From: Thermoplasmata archaeon
GTDB lineage: Archaea; Thermoplasmatota; Thermoplasmata; Thermoplasmatales; Thermoplasmataceae
Reading direction: 5' to 3'
NCBI GenBank assembly: GCA_021811635.1
Contig: JAJZNS010000075.1
Location: forward strand, 1-7,220
DNA length: 7,220 bases
Of this stretch, positions 1 through 6,447 are shown piece after piece; within the stretch, counting starts at the first letter, position 1; each line of letters starts with the position of its first letter. The notes under the pieces are model-generated. The model was not told where the DNA came from and did no database searches. It saw only the letters and a list, made by a program, of their open reading frames with translations. A program made the translations under genes and the position numbers.

Positions 1-19
1 TTTCCACAAAGGGCAGAAA

Positions 20-988
20 TCATAAATAGAATTCAGGGTGCATCCTTGGCACAAACGCATTCCTGACCGCTTCCGAAAAAAGTTCGATCCTTTTGAGGGA
101 ATCACCGGAAAGCGCACCTGCTATCCCACCGGCTGAATATATGCTGCTGTCGCCGTATAGTCTCGCGTAAGCCTTCCCTTCGTCATAGCCCTTCTTTATC
201 TCAGCAATGATCTCCGGTGGGATCATCAGGCCGCTGCTGGTGCCAACAGACGATTTACCGAATCTGTCTAGGATGTAGCAGAAATGCACGTCAAGATACT
301 TCTCCTCTCCGTTGATCCTGAACAGTCCGCTTTCAATTGAGACGGCATAATCCGATTCCCCAATAACCTGTCTGGCCCTTTCCTCTGCATATCTGTATGT
401 GTCTTCCCCAAAGGGCTGTTCAGATGGGGTTGAGTATTCTTTGCTCACGGACATTTCTGCGCCAGGAATCCGGGTGTGAAAAAATTCCCTGACGGCATTG
501 GCCTTGTACCGGTTTGAGGTGGGCACAACAATCCTGATGGGTTTGATTCTCTTTCCTTCCGGAGTAATCTCGCCTTCCAGTACCCTGGAAGACTTGATCG
601 GGAAATAATCGTCACCCAGTGCAAACGGCACTACAATCACTTTGAGTTTTTTCAGGCCATTCCTCACCCGCTCCGCATTAATCAATCTGGCGTTTCCTGC
701 GGATTCCGGGGATACAACTATTGTGGAATATTTGTCAGAAGTGGTGGAATTCCCCCATGTGTCACCAAGAGGCTTTATCTCGAATTCAATGCCGGTGCTC
801 CTGAGGTAATCTTCCAGCGCCCTTCTCCTGAAATCGTAACCGGGAAGTTTGTACTCCTTGCTACTGGAAACGAAACTGTCAGTGGTGAGCCCTAAAATGA
901 GCTTCTCCCCTGTGGACAGCGCTGCAGCGAACAGATCCTTATGGCCCCTGTGGAGTGCGCTGAAAGTGCCTGCAATGATGACTGTCAT
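20..988 (-). CDS. Bifunctional phosphopantetheine adenylyltransferase / non-canonical purine NTP phosphatase
   Basis: A 322-residue protein with two recognisable enzymes in tandem. Residues 1 to about 148 are a nucleotidyltransferase of the archaeal phosphopantetheine adenylyltransferase type: the ATP-binding motif is GTFSALHRGH (7-16, with H13xGH16) and KSSRVLEGEI (132-141) matches the ISSTxI-type signature that closes the active site. This domain would convert 4'-phosphopantetheine and ATP to dephospho-CoA. Residues 151-320 match the DUF84/YjjX inosine/xanthosine triphosphatase family: VVPTSNRYKANAVREFF (154-170), the QPFGEDT stretch (191-197), IESG (218-221) and a C-terminal AGGIAGALSGD region (287-296). 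This domain would hydrolyse ITP/XTP so they are not built into nucleic acids. Both halves look complete. The start ATG lies 13 bases after the aminotransferase stop, so the two genes are probably co-transcribed. No clear Shine-Dalgarno sequence is visible. Function is inferred from motifs only. Confidence 0.88.
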   Translation of the reverse strand: MTVIIAGTFSALHRGHKDLFAAALSTGEKLILGLTTDSFVSSSKEYKLPGYDFRRRALEDYLRSTGIEFEIKPLGDTWGNSTTSDKYSTIVVSPESAGNARLINAERVRNGLKKLKVIVVPFALGDDYFPIKSSRVLEGEITPEGKRIKPIRIVVPTSNRYKANAVREFFHTRIPGAEMSVSKEYSTPSEQPFGEDTYRYAEERARQVIGESDYAVSIESGLFRINGEEKYLDVHFCYILDRFGKSSVGTSSGLMIPPEIIAEIKKGYDEGKAYARLYGDSSIYSAGGIAGALSGDSLKRIELFSEAVRNAFVPRMHPEFYL

Positions 989-1001
989 CTGGCAAATTCG
1001 C

Positions 1002-2213
1002 TTAAGGCGCGATCAATGAAATCTCTTCCTTCGCGACCTTGGCCAGTCTGGAGATGCCGTCAACTATCTGATCGTTGTCTGAATAAGTGAAATTCAATCT
1101 CATGGTGTTGAAGGTGGGGTTGTTAGGATAAAATGCGCTTCCGCTCACGTACGCCACTTTCTTTTCAATGGCTCTCTTGAGCATATCGGTGGTGTTGATC
1201 TTGTCATTCAGCGCCAGCCAGAGGAACATTCCACCGTCAGGGTGAGACCAATTTGCATCGCTTCCGAAATTTGTTTCAAGGGCATCGATCATTGTATCAC
1301 GCTTTTCCCTGTACATCTTTACAACTGCGGGCATATTCTTCCTCATCAGGTCCCTCTTGAGATATTCCGCAGCAATAGCCTCGGCGAGTGTATTTGTCGC
1401 CAGGTTTGTTGCCTGCTTTAGCAGGTTCATCTTGTTCACGACGGCATCGGGTGCGCAGGTAAACCCTACTCTCAGGCCAGGCGATAGAATCTTTGAAAAC
1501 GTGCTCATGTATATCACAAGATCCTCTTTGTCGAGCGATTTCAGGCTTGGCAGCTTATTGCCGGAATACCTGAGTTCTCCGTAAGGGTTGTCCTCGACAA
1601 TCGGGATCTGATACCGGGATGCCAGTTCTAGCACGTGCTTTCTTCGGTCCAGAGATAGGGAAATACCGGAAGGGTTCTGAAAGGTCGGTATAAGGTAAAT
1701 GAACTTGGGCAGCTTGCCCGCAGCCTTCATGGTCTTGATCTTTTCCTCCAGTTTTTCCGTCAGGATCCCATTCTCGTCCATCGGTATCCCCCTCATCACC
1801 GTGCCGTTAGCCCTGAAAGCTGAAATGGTGCCTATATAAGTCGGCGCTTCGCAGAGAACCTCCTCTCCTGGTGTTGTCATTATCTTCGAGACGGAATAGA
1901 GTGCTTCCTGGGATCCGGCTGTCAGCACAAAATGATCCTTGTCTGTGCTGATGTTTTCTGTCTCTTTAACCAACTTCACAAGCTGAACCCTGAGGTCTTC
2001 ATACCCCTGCGTTGAACCGTACTGCAGAAGCTGCCTGCCCTTTTCCAACAGAAGGTCAGAAGTAATGGTGTTAATATCATTCACAGGAAAAGATGAAGGA
2101 TGTGGCATCCCTCCACCAAACGATATCAGTCCGGGAACAGATACATATTTCAGCAGTTCCCTGATTTCAGACGGTTTCATGGCATCCGCGAGAGCCGAAA
2201 ACTTAAACTGCAT
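1002..2213 (-). CDS. PLP-dependent aminotransferase, class I/II (2-aminoadipate/aromatic aminotransferase-like)
   Basis: A fold-type I aminotransferase of 403 residues, the usual family length, expected to act in the cytoplasm as a homodimer. Numbered from the ATG at 2213, visible landmarks are GSQEAL (100-105, cofactor phosphate region), QNPSG (N180), VEDNPYG (D208, pairs with the pyridine nitrogen), STFSKILSPGLRVG (K241, Schiff-base lysine) and MRLNF (R372, substrate carboxylate). The sequence resembles the LysN/2-aminoadipate and MocR-catalytic-domain subgroup, without a DNA-binding domain. The actual amino donor and acceptor cannot be told from sequence. The frame is open to an ATG at 2264, but that start would add 17 residues read through the TATA-like box at 2241-2249. 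The ATG at 2213, about 30 bases after that box, is preferred, because it fits a leaderless transcript and its protein starts like family members (MQFKFSALADAMKPSEIREL). The bifunctional PPAT/NTPase gene follows 13 bases downstream. Confidence 0.9.
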   Translation of the reverse strand: MQFKFSALADAMKPSEIRELLKYVSVPGLISFGGGMPHPSSFPVNDINTITSDLLLEKGRQLLQYGSTQGYEDLRVQLVKLVKETENISTDKDHFVLTAGSQEALYSVSKIMTTPGEEVLCEAPTYIGTISAFRANGTVMRGIPMDENGILTEKLEEKIKTMKAAGKLPKFIYLIPTFQNPSGISLSLDRRKHVLELASRYQIPIVEDNPYGELRYSGNKLPSLKSLDKEDLVIYMSTFSKILSPGLRVGFTCAPDAVVNKMNLLKQATNLATNTLAEAIAAEYLKRDLMRKNMPAVVKMYREKRDTMIDALETNFGSDANWSHPDGGMFLWLALNDKINTTDMLKRAIEKKVAYVSGSAFYPNNPTFNTMRLNFTYSDNDQIVDGISRLAKVAKEEISLIAP

Positions 2214-2240
2214 ATAGATCGGCACAGAATGGTTTGAACG

Positions 2241-2249
2241 GATATAAAT
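2241..2249 (-). promoter_or_regulatory. TATA-like box for the aminotransferase gene
   Basis: On the minus strand this reads ATTTATATC, close to the archaeal TATA consensus. Its centre is about 32 bases before the ATG at 2213, so transcription would begin at or a few bases before that codon. This supports the shorter start and a leaderless or very short-leader mRNA. Confidence 0.55.
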
Positions 2250-2310
2250 GATGATACCCGCCATGAAATCTTCAGTGTGATGTGGCTCTGTAGATTAGTG
2301 ACAGGGAAAA

Positions 2311-2319
2311 GTATTTTAC
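2311..2319 (+). promoter_or_regulatory. Possible TATA-like box for the GTPase-endA pair
   Basis: GTATTTTAC is centred about 26 bases before the ATG at 2341, the spacing expected for a leaderless archaeal transcript. A second A/T stretch (2324-2331) is too close to that start. The match to consensus is weaker than at the divergent aminotransferase promoter. Confidence 0.35.
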
Positions 2320-2340
2320 AGGGCTATTTATCGAAGGCAG

Positions 2341-2856
2341 ATGGAGAATTCGAGAGTTACTTGGAAGATAAGCGTTACGGGGCTCAACGGTTCCGGGAAA
2401 AGTACTCTGATCTCCAGGCTGGTATACAATACGAATACGGTGAGTTCACAGCTCAGGCCTATTCAGCGCAAAATAGTCACCCTTGATGCACGCAACAAGA
2501 GGATAACGGCAGAACTCCTCTTCCTTGAAATAAACAGCGAACAGGAAAGCGAAAAACTTCTGACTGGTTCCAACTGCATATTGGTTGTTGCGGACCTTAC
2601 CAGCATCCGATCGCTAGACTATGCTGAAAATGTTCTGAAATTCATTAGTGCCCTCAACAACAAGACCGTCAGGGTCCTGGTGGCTACCAAGCTTGACAGG
2701 CGCTACGAAGCCCAGTTCTGGCAGGATGAACTGGAACGCGTTTCAAAAGATTACGCGATACCTTACTTCATCCTGAGCAACAACTCGAGGGACGACTGGG
2801 AAAAGTTATATGGGTACGTAACGGATAAAATGATTGAAGTGTTCGTAAAGAAATGA
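2341..2856 (+). CDS. Small Ras-like GTPase-family protein lacking the DxxG motif
   Basis: A 171-residue P-loop protein of the size of a single small GTPase domain. The Walker A/G1 motif is GLNGSGKST (14-22, with K20 and S21). The guanine-specificity motif G4 is TKLD (116-119, in place of NKxD), after a hydrophobic strand RVLVA. The strand ILVVADLT (80-87) sits where Rab-like proteins have the VYDVT strand. The region that should hold G3 (DxxGQ, the Mg-coordinating switch II) reads LLFLEINSEQESEKLL (59-74) and has no DxxG. This suggests altered or absent GTP hydrolysis. No membrane segment or signal peptide is visible, so it should be cytoplasmic. Its stop overlaps the start of endA (ATGA), implying translational coupling. 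The biological role is unknown; archaeal Rab/Roc-like GTPases are mostly uncharacterised. Confidence 0.75.
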   Translation: MENSRVTWKISVTGLNGSGKSTLISRLVYNTNTVSSQLRPIQRKIVTLDARNKRITAELLFLEINSEQESEKLLTGSNCILVVADLTSIRSLDYAENVLKFISALNNKTVRVLVATKLDRRYEAQFWQDELERVSKDYAIPYFILSNNSRDDWEKLYGYVTDKMIEVFVKK

Positions 2857-3758
2857 CGACGTCAGCGGTAGCCGTATGTGGCCAGCATCGCTTTGCCTGT
2901 GCCAAATCCCCAGACAGTATCCGGCAGAGGCACAAAGTGGGCCGGGTTCTTCGTAATGAACTTATACTCACGGAACTGGAGGCGCTGTATCTCCTGACAA
3001 AGGGGCTTATAGCTCCAGCTGACGGAACGGCTAAGGAAGGATCGCTGTTTAAGCTGCTGAAGTCTGAATCCGACATAAGGGATCTGCAGGTATATGCAAA
3101 CCTGAAATCTCTGGGATTTTACGTCAGGAAGGAACCCGATGGCCTGTCTTTTCGCAGGGACTCTAGGAGGGAATATTCGAGGCCGATCAGGATAGCAATG
3201 GAGGACAGTTTCGTCAGCTTTGCGGAACTAAACTGCATGCTACCAACAACTTGGGCAACGCTAGATGACCAGGGCGATATAACTTATTTCATTTCGGAAC
3301 CATGGGAGCCTGCGGGCAACGTTGATCCCCCAGTTCAGGGGCAGTCTATTGTTGAAGTTGGGGAAATAGCATTTTTTGACAAAAACTTAGGCACATGGAT
3401 GGGGGAAGAGTTCTATGGTCTGCTGCTTTTGAACAGGAACGAACGCGAATATTTTCAGGGAAAGCAAAAGACCATTGAAGCTGCAGTGTTTGCCGATCTG
3501 GTGAGCCGCCGGTGCATTGTAAAGACTGGATTCAAGTATGGTTGCAATTTCAGGGTATACCTGAAATCCCTGGAGGATCATGCTGAACTGCTTGTCTCTA
3601 CTCTGAGAGAAAGGGAAGAATGGTTCAAGGTCAGCAGAGCAGTCCGGCTTGCCCATGCTGTGAGAAAGTCTATGGTATTTGCGGGCGAGGTCAATGGGAA
3701 GATCCGGTACGTCAGGATCACAAGAATTTCGCAGGAATACCTGAAGAATCAGACCTGA
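2853..3758 (+). CDS. endA: tRNA-intron (splicing) endonuclease, two-domain homodimeric type
   Basis: A 301-residue protein that cuts introns from pre-tRNA at bulge-helix-bulge sites. Its length and layout fit the archaeal alpha-2 class, in which one chain holds two diverged repeats and works as a dimer. The C-terminal repeat is intact: CIVKTGFKYGCNFRVY (221-236) with Y236, DHAELLV with H243, and SRAVRLAHAVRKSMVFA (261-277) with K272, the likely Tyr-His-Lys triad. The N-terminal repeat keeps the fold signature LTELEALYLL (39-48) and VYANLKSLGFYVRKE (80-94), but lacks the triad, as expected for the structural repeat. The Tyr-to-His distance (7 residues) is shorter than in many EndA proteins, about 10. 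The ATG start overlaps the GTPase stop as ATGA; the first 25 or so residues are less typical, and an internal start is possible but no better signal is seen. The 3' end overlaps the convergent rps2 by 10 bases. Confidence 0.9.
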   Translation: MTTSAVAVCGQHRFACAKSPDSIRQRHKVGRVLRNELILTELEALYLLTKGLIAPADGTAKEGSLFKLLKSESDIRDLQVYANLKSLGFYVRKEPDGLSFRRDSRREYSRPIRIAMEDSFVSFAELNCMLPTTWATLDDQGDITYFISEPWEPAGNVDPPVQGQSIVEVGEIAFFDKNLGTWMGEEFYGLLLLNRNEREYFQGKQKTIEAAVFADLVSRRCIVKTGFKYGCNFRVYLKSLEDHAELLVSTLREREEWFKVSRAVRLAHAVRKSMVFAGEVNGKIRYVRITRISQEYLKNQT

Positions 3759-4351
3759 GCCTCGAAATCCTCAATCGTGAAATGGAAGTCCGCGTAATCT
3801 TTCAAAGCCCCTCTGTTCTTCAGTACTTCCCTGGCTAGAATCCAGTATATCACAGCAAGCGATCTCCTTCCCTTGTTATTGCTAGGAATGACCAGGTCGA
3901 CGTTCGTCGTTTTGTTGTTGGCATCGCATAGCGCTATCACCGGTATGCCCACCCTGATCGCCTCGCCCATTGCCTGTATATCTGCGAGAGGATCGGTGAC
4001 GAGAATCACCTTCGCTTCCAGATATCTGTCAAGCTGTGGATTTGTCAGCGTTCCTGGCACGAACCTGCCCGTAATTGATCTGCATCCGGTGACCTCACCG
4101 AATTTTGAGACCGGTCTGAAGGCATATTGCCTCTGGGCAACCACCAGGATATCCTCGGGCTTGAATCGTGAAAGCATCTTGCCCGCTATCACAAGCATGT
4201 CATTGGTCTTCTTCAGGTCAAGAATATAGAGGCCATCGTTTCTTATCTTGAAAATGTACTTCTCCATATCCTTTGACTTGACCTGCGTACCAATATGTAC
4301 ACCGGATTTTTGATATTCCTCCTCTGATATTAGCAGGCTTTCTGCAGACAT
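3749..4351 (-). CDS. rps2: 30S ribosomal protein S2 (archaeal Rps2)
   Basis: A 200-residue protein, the usual length for archaeal S2, a component of the small ribosomal subunit. Recognised from SGVHIGTQVKSKDMEKYIF (16-34), followed by the strand DGLYILDLKKT, the segment GTLTNPQL and the C-terminal half with VTDPLADIQAMGEAIRVGIP, then VDLVIPSNNKGRRSLAVIYW. No key region is missing. The ATG at 4351 is preceded by GTGATG, a match to the 3' end of archaeal 16S rRNA, so this gene has a short leader rather than a leaderless start. In many archaea S2 lies in a cluster with L13, S9 and RNA polymerase subunits. Here the upstream neighbour is divergent and the downstream neighbour convergent, so it appears to be transcribed alone. 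Confidence 0.96.
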   Translation of the reverse strand: MSAESLLISEEEYQKSGVHIGTQVKSKDMEKYIFKIRNDGLYILDLKKTNDMLVIAGKMLSRFKPEDILVVAQRQYAFRPVSKFGEVTGCRSITGRFVPGTLTNPQLDRYLEAKVILVTDPLADIQAMGEAIRVGIPVIALCDANNKTTNVDLVIPSNNKGRRSLAVIYWILAREVLKNRGALKDYADFHFTIEDFEAQV

Positions 4352-4353
4352 TT

Positions 4354-4359
4354 CATCAC
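4354..4359 (-). promoter_or_regulatory. Shine-Dalgarno-like site of rps2
   Basis: The minus strand reads GTGATG immediately before the rps2 start, part of the GGAGGTGAT complement of the 16S rRNA tail. It supports the ATG at 4351 and marks this gene as leadered, unlike several of its neighbours. Confidence 0.5.
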
Positions 4360-4387
4360 TTCTAAGGTTGACCTACATACGCACCCT

Positions 4388-4399
4388 TTATATTTATTA
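4388..4399. promoter_or_regulatory. Shared bidirectional TATA-like region between rps2 and the TatD-like gene
   Basis: TTTATATTTATT lies between the divergent starts at 4351 (minus) and 4427 (plus). On the minus strand it reads AATAAATATAAA, about 40 bases before rps2, which predicts a leader of about 14 bases containing the Shine-Dalgarno site. On the plus strand its centre is about 33 bases before the ATG at 4427, giving a very short leader or none. No other TATA-like element is seen in this 75-base gap, so both genes probably use it. Confidence 0.5.
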
Positions 4400-4426
4400 T
4401 TCTCAGTGATCCTGTTTACCATACAG

Positions 4427-5272
4427 ATGAGCAATCGTCAGCCCTACCCTGTAGTGTTCGACAATCACTTCCACCTCAGGCATGACGGGAACTTCCTTGA
4501 GGCAGTCAGGAAGTTCAGCCTTGCCGGAGGAACAGCGATAAATCTCACAAATTTGCCTGACTACTCTCTCGGAACGGAAGGATACTACGAGAAGATCTTT
4601 GACAGAACCCTGGAAATGGCTGAGGTGATCAGGAGGGAGACAGAAATCTTCGTTATGGTTACACTTGGCCCGTATCCGTTGGATTACTTCTTTTTCCGGG
4701 AATACGGCAAAGACGCGAAGCAGTGTATGCTCAAAGGGATAGACCTGGCGGCAAAGCTGCACAGCCAGGGAAAAATTTCCGCGATCGGGGAAATCGGGTT
4801 ACCGCATTTTCAGGTGGAACCAGATGTGATGGAACCGATCCAGGAGGTGCTTTTCCATGCATTTGATGTCTGCGGAGACATGGGAATTCCCGTGGTTCTT
4901 CACACAGGCGACCTGTCACTTTCTGACGTGGATTCCCTGTGCAGCAGGGCTGTAAGTGCAGGCATGAAGCCCAGCAGCGTTGTAAAACATCACGGTACGC
5001 CGGATCTGCTGTCAAATCTACCTGGAATGAGCATATCAATGCCAGCCACAAGGGAAAATACCCGGCTGGGCGCGAGATCTGACCACAGGTTCATGCTGGA
5101 AACCGATTATATAGACGACCCGTTGAATAAAAGCAAATTTCTTCCTGCGGATTCAGTTCCAAAGCGGTGTGAAATGATAAAGCAGGAATGTGGGGATTGG
5201 GAGGAAATTCTTGAAAGAATTTTTGTTGAAACGCCAAGGGCCGCTTATGGTTTCGCACCAATTTCATTTTAG
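4427..5272 (+). CDS. TatD-like metal-dependent hydrolase
   Basis: A 281-residue amidohydrolase-superfamily protein of the TatD type, probably a two-metal nuclease or phosphodiesterase; TatD relatives include 3'-5' exonucleases and D-aminoacyl-tRNA deacylase candidates. Numbered from the ATG at 4427, the metal-ligand pattern is present in order: FDNHFHL (H14, H16), IGEIGLP (E122), VVLHTG (H159), VKHHG (H188/H189) and ETDYIDD (D227). No signal peptide or membrane segment is visible. The middle stretch, with SMPATRENTRLG before the catalytic aspartate, is typical of the archaeal TatD-related branch rather than bacterial TatD itself. An in-frame GTG at 4406 would add seven residues, but it lies only about 12 bases from the TATA-like region and is not preferred. 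The substrate cannot be named from sequence. Confidence 0.82.
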   Translation: MSNRQPYPVVFDNHFHLRHDGNFLEAVRKFSLAGGTAINLTNLPDYSLGTEGYYEKIFDRTLEMAEVIRRETEIFVMVTLGPYPLDYFFFREYGKDAKQCMLKGIDLAAKLHSQGKISAIGEIGLPHFQVEPDVMEPIQEVLFHAFDVCGDMGIPVVLHTGDLSLSDVDSLCSRAVSAGMKPSSVVKHHGTPDLLSNLPGMSISMPATRENTRLGARSDHRFMLETDYIDDPLNKSKFLPADSVPKRCEMIKQECGDWEEILERIFVETPRAAYGFAPISF

Positions 5273-5279
5273 CCGAAGA

Positions 5280-5318
5280 TTTTTTATAGACGCTGCCGCA
5301 TAATGTCTCGGAGGTGAT
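5280..5318 (+). promoter_or_regulatory. TATA-like box and Shine-Dalgarno-like sequence before an orphan short reading frame
   Basis: TTTTTTATAG (5280-5289) lies 25-30 bases before a GTG at 5314, and GGAGGTGAT at 5310-5318 is a full match to the archaeal anti-Shine-Dalgarno complement. The box fits a leaderless start at the GTG, while the ribosome site would fit a start just after 5318, where only CTG is available. The T run at 5280-5285 could also help end transcription of the TatD-like gene. Confidence 0.35.
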
Positions 5319-5403
5319 ACTTCTGGAAGAGATTAAAATAAGGAAGCTCGAGAAATTCGAAGCCACAATGACAACTTATTATGAAGGTTGCATTCCTAGA
5401 TGA
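5314..5403 (+). pseudogene. Possible 5' remnant of a gene interrupted near the insertion sequence
   Basis: From the GTG at 5314 a frame of 29 codons reads VILLEEIKIRKLEKFEATMT, continues with TTY/YEGC-like residues and stops at TGA 5401-5403. The start is preceded by promoter-like and ribosome-site-like sequence. The charged helical composition looks like genuine protein, but the frame ends abruptly about 140 bases before the transposase. No continuation was found on the right side of the insertion sequence. It may be the 5' end of a gene truncated by insertion and deletion, or a chance frame. I do not recognise the family. Confidence 0.3.
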
Positions 5404-5544
5404 GCTTGCGCCCCCTTAAGTCTAACCTTAATATTTTTTTTTTACTTGTATAGCTTCGAACCCTGATATCTCCGGTCAAGGTAATGTTGGATAGAACATA
5501 ATCCCAAACCGAAGAGTATTTTCATGAGTATATAATGACAGTAC
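5404..5544. other. Non-coding left flank of the insertion sequence
   Basis: About 140 bases without a convincing gene. It contains a run of ten T (5434-5443), a weak TATA-like AGTATTTT (5515-5522) about 26 bases before the transposase ATG, and a stronger-looking TATATAA (5529-5535) that is too close to that ATG for a leaderless start. The left end of the element must lie in or near this stretch, but no clear terminal repeat or target duplication was found. Confidence 0.4.
5434..5443 (+). terminator. Oligo-T tract, possible intrinsic terminator
   Basis: Ten consecutive T on the plus strand, of the kind that ends transcription in archaea without a hairpin. It would stop transcripts coming from the TatD-like gene or the short orphan frame before the insertion sequence. 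Confidence 0.35.
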
Positions 5545-6447
5545 ATGGTGCTTCCGGGAGAGATTGATGTTGAGAGTTATATCAGGGAACTGGAAAGCAC
5601 CATTGGGAAACTCACAGGCGAGATCGAAACACTCAGGAATGAGAACGAATCCCTGAAGAAGAAACTCCTTCTTTATGAGAATCCTCACACTCCTCCATCA
5701 CTGCAGCCTTTTAGGCCGAAGGCTGAAAATCCCCCTGGAAAGAGAGGCGCTCCAGCCGGGCATAAGGGAGCAATAAGGGTATCCGGGAAACCTGACGAGA
5801 TTATCCATGTGTCAATGGAGAAATGTCCTAAGTGCAGTCATCCCCTGGAATCCCCGATCCGCATGGAGAAGAAGACCATATTTGACATTCCGCCGCCGCA
5901 GAAGGTAAAGGTGACTGAATACGATCTTGATGTCTATAAGTGCGGCACTGAGGTGAGATCGAAACACATCGACTGTCCTCAGAAAGGCGATATGGGCATA
6001 TACCTGCTGAACTACATCACCATGCTGAAATACAATCTGAGAGGCGTCATAAGGAGAGTACAGGAATTCCTCATCACTAACGACGGTCTCAATCTGAGCG
6101 TGAAGGGCATCAATGACGCACTGCTCAGGGTGGGAGATGCCTGCCGTTCAGAATATCTTGCCAGACGTGACAGGATACGCAGATCGAAATGGGTCCATAT
6201 TGATGAGACGGGATTTCACGTAGAGGGAAAGAAGTTCTGGCTGTGGGCATTCAGATCGGCAGAGAATGATATTGTCATAATAATAGTGGACTCAAGGGGA
6301 AGAGACGTTGTCAAAGAGGCAATGGGTGAAGATTTCCATGGCCCTGCAATAGTGGACGGATGGAGAGTATACACATATCTTACCATAATACAGAGATGCT
6401 GGGTCCACCTGATACGGGAAGTGGATGCATTCAGGAACCTTGATTGA
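5545..6447 (+). CDS. IS66-family transposase, N-terminal and central part (ends at a frameshift)
   Basis: This 300-residue frame holds most of a TnpC-like transposase. Residues about 8-45 form a leucine- and glutamate-rich coiled coil. PPGKRGAPAGHKGA (63-76) is the basic, GH-containing linker typical of IS66. A zinc-finger-like region follows with CPKC (94-97) and C133/C144, the second pair being further apart than the usual CxxC. The DDE core begins with WVHIDETGFHV (D220) and continues with AIVDGW (D271) and QRCWVHLIREVDAF (283-295), all strong family signatures. The frame then reaches TGA at 6445-6447, before the third catalytic residue. That residue lies in the next frame, so this product alone should be inactive. 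An in-frame stop at 5536 makes the ATG at 5545 the first possible one. Confidence 0.85.
   Translation: MVLPGEIDVESYIRELESTIGKLTGEIETLRNENESLKKKLLLYENPHTPPSLQPFRPKAENPPGKRGAPAGHKGAIRVSGKPDEIIHVSMEKCPKCSHPLESPIRMEKKTIFDIPPPQKVKVTEYDLDVYKCGTEVRSKHIDCPQKGDMGIYLLNYITMLKYNLRGVIRRVQEFLITNDGLNLSVKGINDALLRVGDACRSEYLARRDRIRRSKWVHIDETGFHVEGKKFWLWAFRSAENDIVIIIVDSRGRDVVKEAMGEDFHGPAIVDGWRVYTYLTIIQRCWVHLIREVDAFRNLD

Noticed and set aside
1357..1584. Plus-strand open frame of 75 codons opposite the aminotransferase
   Set aside because: Lies wholly within the strongly supported minus-strand aminotransferase, with no promoter, ribosome site or family likeness.
2277..2486. Plus-strand frame starting before the GTPase gene
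   Set aside because: Overlaps the GTPase in another frame. The P-loop and TKLD motifs are only in the frame from 2341.
3873..4229. Plus-strand frame of 118 codons opposite rps2
   Set aside because: It is the antisense of conserved S2 coding sequence and has no start signal.
4406..4426. GTG at 4406 as the start of the TatD-like gene
   Set aside because: It lies only about 12 bases from the TATA-like region, so would be upstream of the predicted transcript start. The ATG at 4427 fits better.
4403..5051. Two minus-strand frames opposite the TatD-like gene
   Set aside because: They mirror the TatD-like coding sequence, whose metal-binding residues are all in the plus-strand frame.
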